31,218 bases of DNA from an uncultured Christensenellaceae bacterium (GTDB lineage: Bacteria; Bacillota; Clostridia; Christensenellales; Pumilibacteraceae): NCBI GenBank assembly GCA_910587025.1, contig CAJUKR010000006.1, positions 1-31,218 of the forward strand, given 5' to 3'. A model generated the notes under the pieces. That model ran no database searches. It was not told the DNA's origin and saw nothing but the letters and a program-made list of their open reading frames with translations. Shown here piece by piece: positions 1 through 8,067 of this stretch; the first letter of the stretch is position 1; every line of letters starts with the position of its first letter. A program made the translations under genes and the position numbers.

Positions 1-302
1 TTGTTAGCCTCGTCAAGTTCGACAAGTGCACGGGCGATGCCGTGACGGATCGCTCCCGCCTGACCCGTGAAACCGCCGCCGCATACATTGACATAAATGT
101 CGATCTTGCCTACGGTTTCGGTAGCAACAAGGGGCTGATTTACAATGACCTTAAGCGTATCGAGACCGAAGTAATCGTCGAGAGAACGCTTGTTGATCTG
201 GAACGCGCCGCTGCCCGGCATAATGCGAACGCGCGCGACTGCCTTTTTACGTCTTCCGGTTCCCCAGAACTGAAGTTTCTTTTTCGTATTTTTCGTAGCC
301 AT
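1..302 (-). CDS. rpsI: 30S ribosomal protein S9 (C-terminus outside window)
   Basis: Encodes ribosomal protein S9 of the small subunit, which reaches the P-site tRNA through its C-terminal tail. The visible N-terminal 100 residues carry the family signature: a GTGRRKKAVARVR segment near residues 14-26, the PGSG turn, and the VCGGGFTGQAGAIRHGIARAL core near residues 73-93. The ATG at 302 is preceded by AGGAGGT at ideal spacing. The gene starts 11 nt after the rplM stop, the classical rplM-rpsI operon order, and is driven by the promoter at 917-945. The window edge removes the C-terminal tail, so completeness cannot be judged. Confidence 0.97.
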   Translation of the reverse strand, partial: MATKNTKKKLQFWGTGRRKKAVARVRIMPGSGAFQINKRSLDDYFGLDTLKVIVNQPLVATETVGKIDIYVNVCGGGFTGQAGAIRHGIARALVELDEAN

Positions 303-313
303 GGGGTACCTCC

Positions 314-820
314 TTATTTAACCAACGTAAGCGCTTCGGGCTTCTGAGCTTCGTGTCCGTGCTTATCGTCCTTGTAAACGCGCAACTTCTTGAGCATCTT
401 TCTGCCGAGCGCGGTCTTGGGAAGCATTCCCTTTACCGCATCGTAAACGGCTTTGTCGGAATCGTTCGCCATATATTCTTTATACGACTTTTCCTTAAGT
501 CCGCCCATATAGCCGGAGTGCGTTCTCTTCATCTTCTGTTCGAGCTTCTTTCCGGTAAGTACGACCTTGTCCGTATTTATTACGATAACGTGATCGCCGC
601 AATCGATATGCGGAGTAAATACGGGTTTGTTCTTGCCGCGAAGCACCGCAGCAACCTGACTTGCAAGACGTCCGAGGGGCATTCCCTCGCCGTCGGCGAT
701 ATACCACTTGCTTTCGACAAATTCGGGCGCGTCTTTCTTGGCAACGTCTTTCGTAGCCATGAGCGTTCTTCCCGGACGTGCGCCGCTCTTGGGAGCGACA
801 ACCTTGGTTTTTTCTGCCAT
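314..820 (-). CDS. rplM: 50S ribosomal protein L13 with N-terminal extension
   Basis: Large-subunit protein L13, 168 aa. The conserved body is clear: KWYIADGEGMPLGRLASQVA (about residues 38-57), LRGKNKPVFTPHIDCGDHVIVINTDKV, LTGKKL, HSGYMGGLKE and MLPKTALGRKMLKKLRVY. Family members are usually about 142-150 aa, and here roughly 20 extra residues rich in K, A and P precede the conserved region. The ATG at 820 has a good ribosome site (GAGAGGAAT, about 8 nt away). The internal ATG at 760 has only a weak GGGAAG upstream, so the longer form is preferred. First gene of the rplM-rpsI operon. Confidence 0.95.
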   Translation of the reverse strand: MAEKTKVVAPKSGARPGRTLMATKDVAKKDAPEFVESKWYIADGEGMPLGRLASQVAAVLRGKNKPVFTPHIDCGDHVIVINTDKVVLTGKKLEQKMKRTHSGYMGGLKEKSYKEYMANDSDKAVYDAVKGMLPKTALGRKMLKKLRVYKDDKHGHEAQKPEALTLVK

Positions 821-911
821 GTTATTCCTCTCGTGCGACCGCGCATTTCACGCTACGCGGACGCTTAAGTCCTCCGCCGACGGGGCAATGTCGGTTTCGG
901 ACACAAAATCT
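821..911 (-). promoter_or_regulatory. Structured 5' leader of rplM-rpsI
   Basis: About 90 nt lie between the predicted transcript start (near 910) and the rplM ATG. They hold small hairpins, for example a 5-bp stem 877-881/890-894 and a 4-bp stem 859-862/869-872. Firmicutes often place an autoregulatory L13 leader RNA here (Rfam L13_leader). Membership is inferred from position only; I could not match the consensus by eye. Confidence 0.3.
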
Positions 912-916
912 TTAAT

Positions 917-945
917 AATATATTATATTCGGTAAATTTTGTCAA
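917..945 (-). promoter_or_regulatory. Sigma-A-type promoter of rplM-rpsI
   Basis: Reading the minus strand, a perfect TTGACA (-35, 940-945) is followed after 17 nt by TATATT (-10, 917-922). The sequence before the -35, GCTTGACAAA, is shared with other strong promoters in the window (14644-14649 and 24302-24307). Confidence 0.75.
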
Positions 946-968
946 GCATTTTCGACGAATTTATCGAA

Positions 969-2957
969 TTAGGACACGAACGAAGAATCCGACGGTCCTT
1001 GTATGCCGCCCTCTTCTTCCTCGCTTCCGAAGTTCTCCCAGCTCGAATGATCGTGATGCCAGTCGATGCAATCGGTATCCGAACAAACGATCTTCGTGCG
1101 CTCGTACTCGGGGACCACACCGAGACGTACGCTGTACGCGCTGTCGGAGTCGAACATTCCCGATACTTTCTTGAGATACATATAATCCGTCGCCGTTTCG
1201 GTATAATCGCCGTAATACGTAACGAAACTTTCCGTAGTCGACACAGTCGACGTCGCACTGTCGTTCATATACGCGTCGTAAGTAAACGATACGAAATCGA
1301 TACCGAAAGGTTCGGTCGTGGGAAGCCCGAGAAGGAGCGGAACTACCGTTCTGTTCTGAATTTCGCCCTGCTCGTTTCTTACGCTTTCGAAAGCCGAGCA
1401 CGAGAAGAACATTCCCGCCGTGGTATTTTCCTCACCCGTTTCGTCGTCCGTTTCGGTGGACGCCATCGTGCCGTAAAGTCTGCCGTTCATGTGACCGAGC
1501 AATACGGGCGAAGAGCCCTCGAGCACCTTGGTTTCGACAACGCCGTTTTCGTTCGCTTCATAGCGATAGAAACCGTCGGACTTGGAAACCGCAACGCACG
1601 GGAATTCGCTTTCAACGGGAAGTATTGTCACATAAGAAGAAGTATTCTGACTGATCGAATGATTGTATTCGACGGGTGCGGCGAAGTCGGCGGCATCAGA
1701 GCCGTTGTTCACGAACATCGCTTTGCGCTGATAATAGAGATCGCTGCATTCGAGCGCCTTATTGCCGTTGGAAGTGTACGTGTAATACAAATATTTATCG
1801 GTCGCGCCTATGATAGTCGGCATCGCCGTATTGTATTCGCCCACCGTTCCGTTCTTTTCGTTCAATACTCCCGCGGGATCGATCGCGCCGAGAAGATAAC
1901 TTCCCTGGCGTCCCTCGCTGCTCTTTATCTCGCGCGTATAGTAAACGTAATCGAGCGGCGTATTGAAAGCGTTGAGATCGTAACCGTTGTTTTCGTCATA
2001 ACCGTAATCGGGATCGTACGTCGATCTGTTCGGGAAATGCACGCTGCTAACTCCGCTGACGATGTTTTTCGTTTCCTGCGTGCGACCGTCGGCGATACGC
2101 GTGGATACGATAAATCCTGTCTTAATGCCGTTCTGCTCGTCGTCGGCGTTCGCGAAATACGTTTCGAACGTAAGCAGATAAACGTCTGCGCCGCGCTTCA
2201 TGAACGTGTAAGGCACTTCGGCGCTCACTTCGGTAGCGGTATAAAGCTGAGTAAGCGACCTTGTCGCAAGATTATAACTGTAGAACTCGGCGCGATCGGC
2301 CATGACCTCGCCCGACGTGTTGCGGTCGGTATCCGGAGTTGCGAAATAAACGATCCCGTCATAGATCCAGAATCCGCCGTCATAACCCGAAGTACCGATC
2401 TTCTTGCTTATGACGAGATCGGACTTCACACGGTATTCGCTCTGTTCTCCGTTGATCGCGATTTTATTCTGAACGGTATTGCCGTTTTCGTCGATTATAC
2501 GCGGGTCTTCGTTATTATCGGGATCTCCGATGCGATAATCGCCGAGCTCTTCCCAATCGAGTTTTTCGATATAGTCTTTATCGAAATCGAGCACATCGCG
2601 AAGCTGCGCGTTATCCTTGATATTCAGATCGGTCTTGCCGTCTTCCGCGGCGAATCTTTTTTCCGCCTCGCCGAGCTTTTCACGCGTTTCGGTGACCTTT
2701 GTGCGGTAAAGTCCGCCTTTGGTAACGGCGCCCTGTTTGTTTGTCGTACCGTTCTCGTCGGTATAATCGGGTATGCCGTTTACGTAATAAAGGTAGCCGT
2801 TGTACAGAACGGACGTGCCGCCGTTGGAATATACGATATGCGACGGCGCATCATCCGAGTCCGGCGCTCCGCCGCAGGCGGGCATAAACGCCAAAGCCGA
2901 CACCGCGACAGCGGCGGTCAGAAGCAATGCAAGAAGGGTCTTGGTTTTCTTTTTCAT
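969..2957 (-). CDS. Large secreted lipoprotein of unknown function, beta-propeller-like
   Basis: A 662-aa protein with a lipoprotein signal: KKKTK n-region, hydrophobic core and lipobox MPAC with the Cys near residue 28, so probably membrane-anchored and exposed outside the cell. The mature part has recurring units of the kind NGYLYYVNG, DGIVYFATPDT, DKYLYYTYTSNG and NGRLYGTM, spaced 100-150 residues apart. This recalls beta-propeller or DUF5050-type repeat proteins; that fold is an inference. The C-terminus is acidic (SEEEEGG) and the Cys pair in VCSDTDCIDWHHDH could bind metal or form a disulfide. The ATG has GGAGA about 11 nt upstream. It begins 40 nt after the stop of the GH2-like gene with no visible promoter between, so the two are probably one operon. 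Function unknown. Confidence 0.75.
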   Translation of the reverse strand: MKKKTKTLLALLLTAAVAVSALAFMPACGGAPDSDDAPSHIVYSNGGTSVLYNGYLYYVNGIPDYTDENGTTNKQGAVTKGGLYRTKVTETREKLGEAEKRFAAEDGKTDLNIKDNAQLRDVLDFDKDYIEKLDWEELGDYRIGDPDNNEDPRIIDENGNTVQNKIAINGEQSEYRVKSDLVISKKIGTSGYDGGFWIYDGIVYFATPDTDRNTSGEVMADRAEFYSYNLATRSLTQLYTATEVSAEVPYTFMKRGADVYLLTFETYFANADDEQNGIKTGFIVSTRIADGRTQETKNIVSGVSSVHFPNRSTYDPDYGYDENNGYDLNAFNTPLDYVYYTREIKSSEGRQGSYLLGAIDPAGVLNEKNGTVGEYNTAMPTIIGATDKYLYYTYTSNGNKALECSDLYYQRKAMFVNNGSDAADFAAPVEYNHSISQNTSSYVTILPVESEFPCVAVSKSDGFYRYEANENGVVETKVLEGSSPVLLGHMNGRLYGTMASTETDDETGEENTTAGMFFSCSAFESVRNEQGEIQNRTVVPLLLGLPTTEPFGIDFVSFTYDAYMNDSATSTVSTTESFVTYYGDYTETATDYMYLKKVSGMFDSDSAYSVRLGVVPEYERTKIVCSDTDCIDWHHDHSSWENFGSEEEEGGIQGPSDSSFVS

Positions 2958-2997
2958 TTTTATATCAGTTCTCCGATGTTATCGCAAATAATACAGA

Positions 2998-5103
2998 TTA
3001 TTGTTCTTTCACAGTCACTGTCAGCTGTCCGCGGCGAAGTTTGTTGCCCGTCGCGCGCACGATCAGTTTACCCGGCGACGTCGGGCGCACGATACAGAGC
3101 GCATGTCCGTCGGTAGCGGTACAGAAATCCGCCATTCCCGAACTGCCGTAAGCGTCGCCCAGTCCGACTATCTCGCCGCCTTCGACCGTGAACTCGAGGT
3201 CGGGGGTGATCCCGGTAACTATCCTCTTCTGTTTGTCGAGTATCCATGCGTCGATGTATATCAGCTTCTTTTCGTCGAACTTCATCGACTTCGTGCCGCT
3301 GAGCAATTTGATCGTTTTCGGTCTGCCGAGAGTTTCGAGCGTCGCGCGGCAAAGTTCTCTGCCTTTGCTGAAACATACCGCTTCGAGCTTACCCGGAGCG
3401 TATTCCACGGTAAACGACGCTATGTATTTATTAAGTCTGCCGGCAAGTCTTCTGCCGATAAGTTTTTTGTTGAGATAAAGCGCGACGACGTCGCCCGCCG
3501 TAATGACGTTTACGGTGACCTTGTCGAACTCTTCGAAGTCCCAACGCGACTCGCCGTAAAGCGCATTGTCGCCCGTCGTGATAAACGCCGTGGGATTGCC
3601 CGTCAGTACCGAGCGGTATAAACCGGCATTGCGCGGCAAACACGTCGAATCCACATCGCCGACCGTCAGCGTGCCGTAAGCCGACGTATGATCCATACCG
3701 CAATCGGACAGATCGCCGATGACGGACAGATTACGGCTCATTTCCGTTATTGCGTCGTAATAATCGTCCACCGCCGTGGCCATGCCCATAACGGGCTTGT
3801 CAGTATGCGGATAATTGACCGAATAACCGTTGTACGCGTAAAGATCGAAATCCCGCACGAACTTTTCGGTCGCGACGCGGAACAAATCGACTTCGCGCCC
3901 GAGAGATACGAGCCCCTCGTCGCCCGCGCATTCGCGTATACGCGAAGACTCCACTCCGCGGCTGCGAAGCTCTACGGGAAGAGGAGTAAGTTCACCGAGC
4001 GCCGCGGTCACGGGACGTGTATCGTCCAGCGCGCGTACGGCGGAAACGATCTCGCGTTCGATATCGTAACCCGATCTGCCGTAGCTTTCCTCGGGAGCAT
4101 TGCCTATGGAATACATAACGACGGACGGATGATTGCGAAGCGAGCGAACGGCGTTCGAAACAACCGTAAGTCTGTCGTAAGCGAAACTTCTGTGATCGCT
4201 TCCCTTTCTCGGCCACGACCAACCGTCGAACAGATCGACAATAACGCGCATACAAAGCTCGTCCGCCACGTCGAGCGCGGAATCGGAAGGACAGCCGATA
4301 TATCGAACCGCACAATATCCGAGATCGCGGTAAGCGGAAAGCTTTCTCATCTCGGCTTCTGGTATGCTGAGATCGCCGAGCACGCCGTTGGAATGCGGAG
4401 ATACGCAACCGACTAGCTTGTCCGATACGGAGAACCCGTCATAGCGCACTACGCCGAACGACGTCGAAGAATTGTCGAGTATGCGTTCTTCATCTTCGTC
4501 TACGGTCGCAACGGATACCGACATTGTATATTTGTAAGGACTGCCCGGAGCGTAAGGGATCGCTCTCGGCATGCGGACGACGGCGGTAACGGTCTTGTCG
4601 CCTTCGGCGAAAGTCAATACTTTCTTTCTTCCGCACTTTCTGCGTCCTCTCGCGTTCAGTACGTCGAACACGAGCGCAAGTCTGCGTTTTTTTCCGAGAT
4701 TGCGGACTTCCGCGGTCACCTCGAGGACAGCCCCGCCGTCCGAGATTTCTTTTGTCACCACGTGAATACCGTAAGGCATGACGAACACGTCCGAATCGGC
4801 GGCGTGCAGTTTCACGGCGCGATTGACGTTTTTATTCTCGGGACAGATGAGCGTAAGATCGGCGTTTCGGGAAAGATAATCGGAAACGTCGACGAGCGTA
4901 CGCGTGCCGTAAGCGCTCGCGGCGAATTTGCCTCCGACATAGATATCCGCTTCCGTACCGTCCACGTCCACGAACGCGTTGCCTTTGGTCACCGGCATAC
5001 GCGTATAAACGCCGAGTTCGTAACCTGCGGAGCGGCACGGCAAAACGATGCGGTCGTTCGTACCGCAGACGCGCCAGTCTTTATCCAGTTCGTAAATCGT
5101 CAT
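2998..5103 (-). CDS. Glycoside hydrolase family 2-like protein, probably catalytically dead
   Basis: A 701-aa cytoplasmic-looking protein (no signal peptide) with GH2 architecture: N-terminal jelly-roll sugar-binding domain, immunoglobulin-like sandwich (about 130-220), TIM barrel (about 225-480), then C-terminal beta domains resembling DUF4982 and a bacterial Ig-like domain. The barrel signature RNHPSVVMYSIGN is intact, but the next residue, the acid/base Glu in active GH2 enzymes, is Ala336 (codon GCT, 4096-4098). In the nucleophile region, DKPVMGMATA has Ala442 where families show a Glu (GSET-like). Both catalytic residues therefore appear lost. I start it at the ATG at 5103, which has GAGAGG 7 nt upstream; an in-frame ATG at 5166 lies only a few nt from the predicted transcript start. 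Likely a sugar-binding or regulatory relic, cotranscribed with the downstream lipoprotein. Confidence 0.75.
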   Translation of the reverse strand: MTIYELDKDWRVCGTNDRIVLPCRSAGYELGVYTRMPVTKGNAFVDVDGTEADIYVGGKFAASAYGTRTLVDVSDYLSRNADLTLICPENKNVNRAVKLHAADSDVFVMPYGIHVVTKEISDGGAVLEVTAEVRNLGKKRRLALVFDVLNARGRRKCGRKKVLTFAEGDKTVTAVVRMPRAIPYAPGSPYKYTMSVSVATVDEDEERILDNSSTSFGVVRYDGFSVSDKLVGCVSPHSNGVLGDLSIPEAEMRKLSAYRDLGYCAVRYIGCPSDSALDVADELCMRVIVDLFDGWSWPRKGSDHRSFAYDRLTVVSNAVRSLRNHPSVVMYSIGNAPEESYGRSGYDIEREIVSAVRALDDTRPVTAALGELTPLPVELRSRGVESSRIRECAGDEGLVSLGREVDLFRVATEKFVRDFDLYAYNGYSVNYPHTDKPVMGMATAVDDYYDAITEMSRNLSVIGDLSDCGMDHTSAYGTLTVGDVDSTCLPRNAGLYRSVLTGNPTAFITTGDNALYGESRWDFEEFDKVTVNVITAGDVVALYLNKKLIGRRLAGRLNKYIASFTVEYAPGKLEAVCFSKGRELCRATLETLGRPKTIKLLSGTKSMKFDEKKLIYIDAWILDKQKRIVTGITPDLEFTVEGGEIVGLGDAYGSSGMADFCTATDGHALCIVRPTSPGKLIVRATGNKLRRGQLTVTVKEQ

Positions 5104-5179
5104 TGCATAACCTCTCGGAGCGGAATGCGCTTCTCCGAATCCATGCAAAAAAAGCGGAGCGCACACTCTTAGTCTTTCT

Positions 5180-5209
5180 ATTATACAATAACCCCGCTTT
5201 TATAGTCAA
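5180..5209 (-). promoter_or_regulatory. Sigma-A-type promoter of the GH2-like/lipoprotein operon
   Basis: On the minus strand TTGACT (5204-5209) and a perfect TATAAT (5180-5185) are separated by 18 nt. The predicted start of transcription near 5173 leaves about 70 nt of leader before the ATG at 5103. Confidence 0.7.
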
Positions 5210-5266
5210 GTATTATGTAAACGGCAAGTCAATCTTTTTTTGAAAAAACTTCACACAAGCCGACTT

Positions 5267-6259
5267 TCACAGCACCGATTTGCCCGTTACCCCGTCCTGA
5301 TACATCAGCCAAAAGCCTTTCCCCGCGGGATTATCCGTGTCTTCGGCAAGCCATTGACAATATCCGACAAGATCGGACGGAGGCGTGGGAGAATAGTCGC
5401 CCGGAACGCCGTAACACAGATACCTGACGGGAGTTCCTATCGTTCCCACGAGATAATACTTCCCGCTTCCGTCGTAACTGACCTTCAGCCATTTCGAATC
5501 GGGCAACAGACGTTCGAGCTTTTCGAAGCGCTCGTTCTTTTCGAAAAGACGGTCGATCTGATCTTTTACGCTTTCGTAAAACGACACGGGAGCAAGCTCG
5601 GGCACGACGCGCGTCGGCGAATAATCGGGAACGCGGAAACCGACCGATCCGTCGATCGGCTCCGGTTCGACATTTCTTATATCCTCGCGCTTCATGACCG
5701 GTTCGGATCTTGCGATCGGCTCCGATCTCGTAACCTGCTCGGGCACCTTAATCGGCTCCGCCACCGCCGCGGCGGCTTCGCGTTCTTCTTCGACCCCGCC
5801 GCTTTCCTGCGTCAGGTTGGAACGGTAGTAATTGACCTCGGCAACTCGCGTATCGTCATAATCGGTCGGTATTATATCGAGAAAGAAATCGTTTATATCG
5901 CGGCTTTCCCTCCGAGAAAGCCCGAGCTTTTGCATGGCGTTTTTGACATCGTCTTCGAAACTCCCTTTCCAAGGCAGAGGACGGCGAAAACCGCCGCTCA
6001 TGATCAATCTTCCGCCGAGATCGCCCACCGCGGCGACAAGCTCGTCGAACCTGACCGTCTGCGGCAACGTGAATTTATACGCGCCGGTAGGTCCGAACGG
6101 TCCGAAACAGAAAAAATCGTTTTCGTCGCGCACGACGAGAACGCATTCGCTTTTGGCGGCGCACGTCAAAGTGCACGTGACCGACGCGTTCGTTCTTTCC
6201 AGTCTGAGACATCCCGTAATACTGCCGCTGAGGACAAGCAATCTTTTTTCGTAAATCAT
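5267..6259 (-). CDS. Conserved clostridial hypothetical protein
   Basis: A 330-aa soluble protein in three parts. The N-terminal 120 residues form a beta-rich domain (DENDFFCFGPFG, YKFTLPQTV, LGGRLIMSGGF). A low-complexity linker (about 170-235) is rich in E, P, R and V, with repeated RSEP units. The C-terminal 90 residues are strongly patterned: FEKLERLLPDSKWLKVSYDGSGKYYLVGTIG, YLCYGVPGDYSP, GYCQWLAEDTDNPAGKGFWLMYQDGVTG. I recall this C-terminal block from uncharacterised clostridial proteins, but I know no function. The ATG at 6259 has GGAGG 5 nt upstream; an upstream in-frame GTG at 6277 overlaps that ribosome site and is unlikely. Divergent from the yyaC-like gene; the -35 regions appear to overlap. 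Confidence 0.8.
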   Translation of the reverse strand: MIYEKRLLVLSGSITGCLRLERTNASVTCTLTCAAKSECVLVVRDENDFFCFGPFGPTGAYKFTLPQTVRFDELVAAVGDLGGRLIMSGGFRRPLPWKGSFEDDVKNAMQKLGLSRRESRDINDFFLDIIPTDYDDTRVAEVNYYRSNLTQESGGVEEEREAAAAVAEPIKVPEQVTRSEPIARSEPVMKREDIRNVEPEPIDGSVGFRVPDYSPTRVVPELAPVSFYESVKDQIDRLFEKNERFEKLERLLPDSKWLKVSYDGSGKYYLVGTIGTPVRYLCYGVPGDYSPTPPSDLVGYCQWLAEDTDNPAGKGFWLMYQDGVTGKSVL

Positions 6260-6328
6260 ATCCGCCTCCGAGCGCACTCCGACGCCGGGCGCGCATAATA
6301 CATTATATATGACGCCGGGACGTGAATT

Positions 6329-6358
6329 TTGACAAATCGGACGCTTTTTTGTTTTATA
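6329..6358 (+). promoter_or_regulatory. Promoter of the yyaC-like gene, overlapping a divergent promoter
   Basis: Plus strand: perfect TTGACA (6329-6334) with a TTTAT-type -10 about 17-18 nt on (6352-6358). The opposite strand reads TTGTCA across the same bases, with an AT-rich CATATATAATG about 17-22 nt beyond, a plausible weaker promoter for the gene ending at 5267. The -35 also explains why the TTG at 6329 should not be taken as a start codon. Confidence 0.55.
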
Positions 6359-6415
6359 TTGCGAGGTATTCGGTTTTGGGTTGTAGAACGCGCCGCTTGT
6401 GTCAATAATCGTGGC

Positions 6416-6946
6416 GTGAACGAACTTTCGGAAATAAACAAAGTAGCCGCCGCTCTGACCGAAGTGCTTCCGAGCGGCAAAGAAGCCGTCGTGCTTGCTA
6501 TCGGAAGCGACCGCGTTACCGGCGATTGTCTGGGACCGCTCGTCGGATACTTACTGCAATCCAGCGGACTTAAAGTATACGGTTCTCTGCGCTCCCCCGT
6601 TACCGCGCTCGGAGTGGAAGAAACTTATGACAATATAAAAAAACGCCACCCGAAAGCGGTCGTAATCGCCGTCGATTCGGCGGTCGGCGAAGACTGCGAG
6701 ATCGGCGAAGTGCGCGCGATCGGGCGCGGTCTCAGACCCGCCGCGGCAATGGGCAAAAAATTGCGGTGCGTCGGCGACGCGTCCATCATCGGTGTGGTAT
6801 CGGCAAAAAGAATGGGCGCGAAAGGGCTCGGTCAGGTGCGGCTCGGCGACGTATACAAAATGGCGCACATCGTAGCGCGCGCCATAGAGATATCGGTAAA
6901 CGCAAAGCAAAAAGCCGGGACGCAGCTTAAAGCCGCAGTTCTTTGA
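6416..6946 (+). CDS. yyaC: YyaC/DUF1256 family spore protease-like protein
   Basis: A 176-aa member of the YyaC (DUF1256) sporulation family, related to the Gpr-type germination protease fold. Visible signatures: VVLAIGSDRVTGDCLGPLVG near the N-terminus, VYGSLRSPVTALGVEE, VVIAVDSAVG, PAAAMGKKLRCVGDASIIGVV, and the final VYKMAHIVARAI. The likely start is GTG at 6416, which puts the conserved core at the usual distance from the N-terminus; there is no clear ribosome site, so the start is uncertain. Upstream in-frame codons lie in the promoter. Its 3' end overlaps the convergent hisC by 20 bp. It supports sporulation competence; the substrate is unknown. Confidence 0.85.
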   Translation: MNELSEINKVAAALTEVLPSGKEAVVLAIGSDRVTGDCLGPLVGYLLQSSGLKVYGSLRSPVTALGVEETYDNIKKRHPKAVVIAVDSAVGEDCEIGEVRAIGRGLRPAAAMGKKLRCVGDASIIGVVSAKRMGAKGLGQVRLGDVYKMAHIVARAIEISVNAKQKAGTQLKAAVL

Positions 6947-7988
6947 GCGCGGACACAAGAGCTTTCATTTCGTCGTGCGTACCTACGGTTATTCTGAGAT
7001 AATCGGCGATACGCGGCGAGTCGAAACGGCGTACTATTATCCCGCGCGAGCGGAGGGCGGACTGCAATTCCTTTCCGCTCTTTTTTTCATGCCTGACGAA
7101 AAGAAAATTCGCGTCGCTGTCCGTTACGACGAAACCGAGCGATTTCAACTCGTCGGCGGCGTACGATCTCGCCGACTTTATCTTTTCGATACACTCGGAA
7201 AAATATCCGACATCGAGCACGGCTTCGCGGGCGGCGACGGCAGACAGAGAATCTACGGTATAACTGTTGAAACAGTCTTTGACCGAGCGTAGCGTTTTTA
7301 TCAGTTCGGCATCGCCGATCGCATAACCTATTCGCCCGCCCGCAAGCGAACGGCTTTTGGAAAACGTCTTGACAGCAAGCAGATTTTTATATTCTTTCGT
7401 AAGCGGAACAAGGCTCGGCAAAGAAGAAAAATCGACATACGCTTCGTCGGCGATTATCACATTGTCGGGATACGCTTCGGCAAGCGCACGGAAAGCGTCG
7501 CCGCCCAAACTCAATGCCGTAGGCGCGTTGGGATTTGCGAGCACTATACCCGAAATCTTGCGTCCGAGATAATCGGAAACGTTTACGGTGAAATCGTCAC
7601 GTACCGAAATCTCCTCGTATGTTATGCCGTAGAGCGAACAAAAAACCTTATAGAACGAATACGTTACGTCGGGAAACAGCACGGGATGCGACGACGCGTC
7701 GAAGAACGCCGCGAATGCGAGCGACAAAACTTCGTCGCTTCCGTTCCCCACGAAGACGTTTTCGATTCTCACTCCTTCCGCTCCCGCGATAGCCTCGCGA
7801 AGAGAATCGGCGGTCGGATCGGGATATAAACGAAGTTTGGAAAAATCGTAAGCCGCGATAGCTTCGACGGCTTTCGGCGAAGGCGGGTACGGATTTTCGT
7901 TAGTATTCAGTTTGATCGCGTTGCCGCCCTTCGGCTGTTCTCCGGGAACATACGGAACGAGACACGCGGCAAGTTTAGATTTCAGCAT
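6927..7988 (-). CDS. hisC: Histidinol-phosphate aminotransferase
   Basis: A 353-aa PLP-dependent class I/II aminotransferase that converts imidazole-acetol phosphate to histidinol phosphate. Seen: the N-terminal IKLNTNENPYPPSPKAVEAI typical of HisC, GNGSDEVLSLAFAAF, the NPNAPT substrate loop, DEAYVDF, and the Schiff-base lysine in KTFSKSRSLAGGRIGYA (Lys211). Length fits the family. No other his gene is adjacent, so it could serve a related role (aromatic or threonine-phosphate aminotransferases look similar). The ATG has AGAAGGA about 7 nt upstream. It follows the foldase gene by 79 nt, with only a weak hairpin between, and overlaps the yyaC-like gene tail-to-tail. Confidence 0.88.
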   Translation of the reverse strand: MLKSKLAACLVPYVPGEQPKGGNAIKLNTNENPYPPSPKAVEAIAAYDFSKLRLYPDPTADSLREAIAGAEGVRIENVFVGNGSDEVLSLAFAAFFDASSHPVLFPDVTYSFYKVFCSLYGITYEEISVRDDFTVNVSDYLGRKISGIVLANPNAPTALSLGGDAFRALAEAYPDNVIIADEAYVDFSSLPSLVPLTKEYKNLLAVKTFSKSRSLAGGRIGYAIGDAELIKTLRSVKDCFNSYTVDSLSAVAAREAVLDVGYFSECIEKIKSARSYAADELKSLGFVVTDSDANFLFVRHEKKSGKELQSALRSRGIIVRRFDSPRIADYLRITVGTHDEMKALVSALKELRL

Positions 7989-8010
7989 ATAAATATCCTT
8001 CTAATATATC

Positions 8011-8036
8011 GGGAGCGCACCGTACGGCACGCTCCC
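8011..8036 (-). other. GC-rich hairpin between foldase gene and hisC
   Basis: Perfect 7-bp stem GGGAGCG/CGCTCCC that extends inward with wobble pairs to about 11 bp around a GTAC loop. It sits 31 nt past the foldase stop. No uridine run follows on either strand, so it is at best a partial terminator or an mRNA processing/stability element. Confidence 0.5.
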
Positions 8037-8067
8037 TTCTTATCCCGTTATTTTACGATAGATCCGA

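Noticed and set aside
939..3116. A 725-codon open frame on the plus strand opposite the lipoprotein gene
   Set aside because: It is antisense to a gene with a clear lipoprotein signal and ribosome site. Its translation is rich in R, I, V and H with no family pattern, as expected from codon bias on the opposite strand.
5164..5166. ATG as start of the GH2-like protein
   Set aside because: It lies about 7 nt from the predicted transcript start with no ribosome site; the ATG at 5103 has one.
6329..6331. TTG as start codon of the yyaC-like gene
   Set aside because: These bases form the perfect -35 TTGACA, so they lie upstream of the transcript start.
8011..8036. Hairpin as a full intrinsic terminator after the foldase gene
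   Set aside because: No uridine run follows on either strand.
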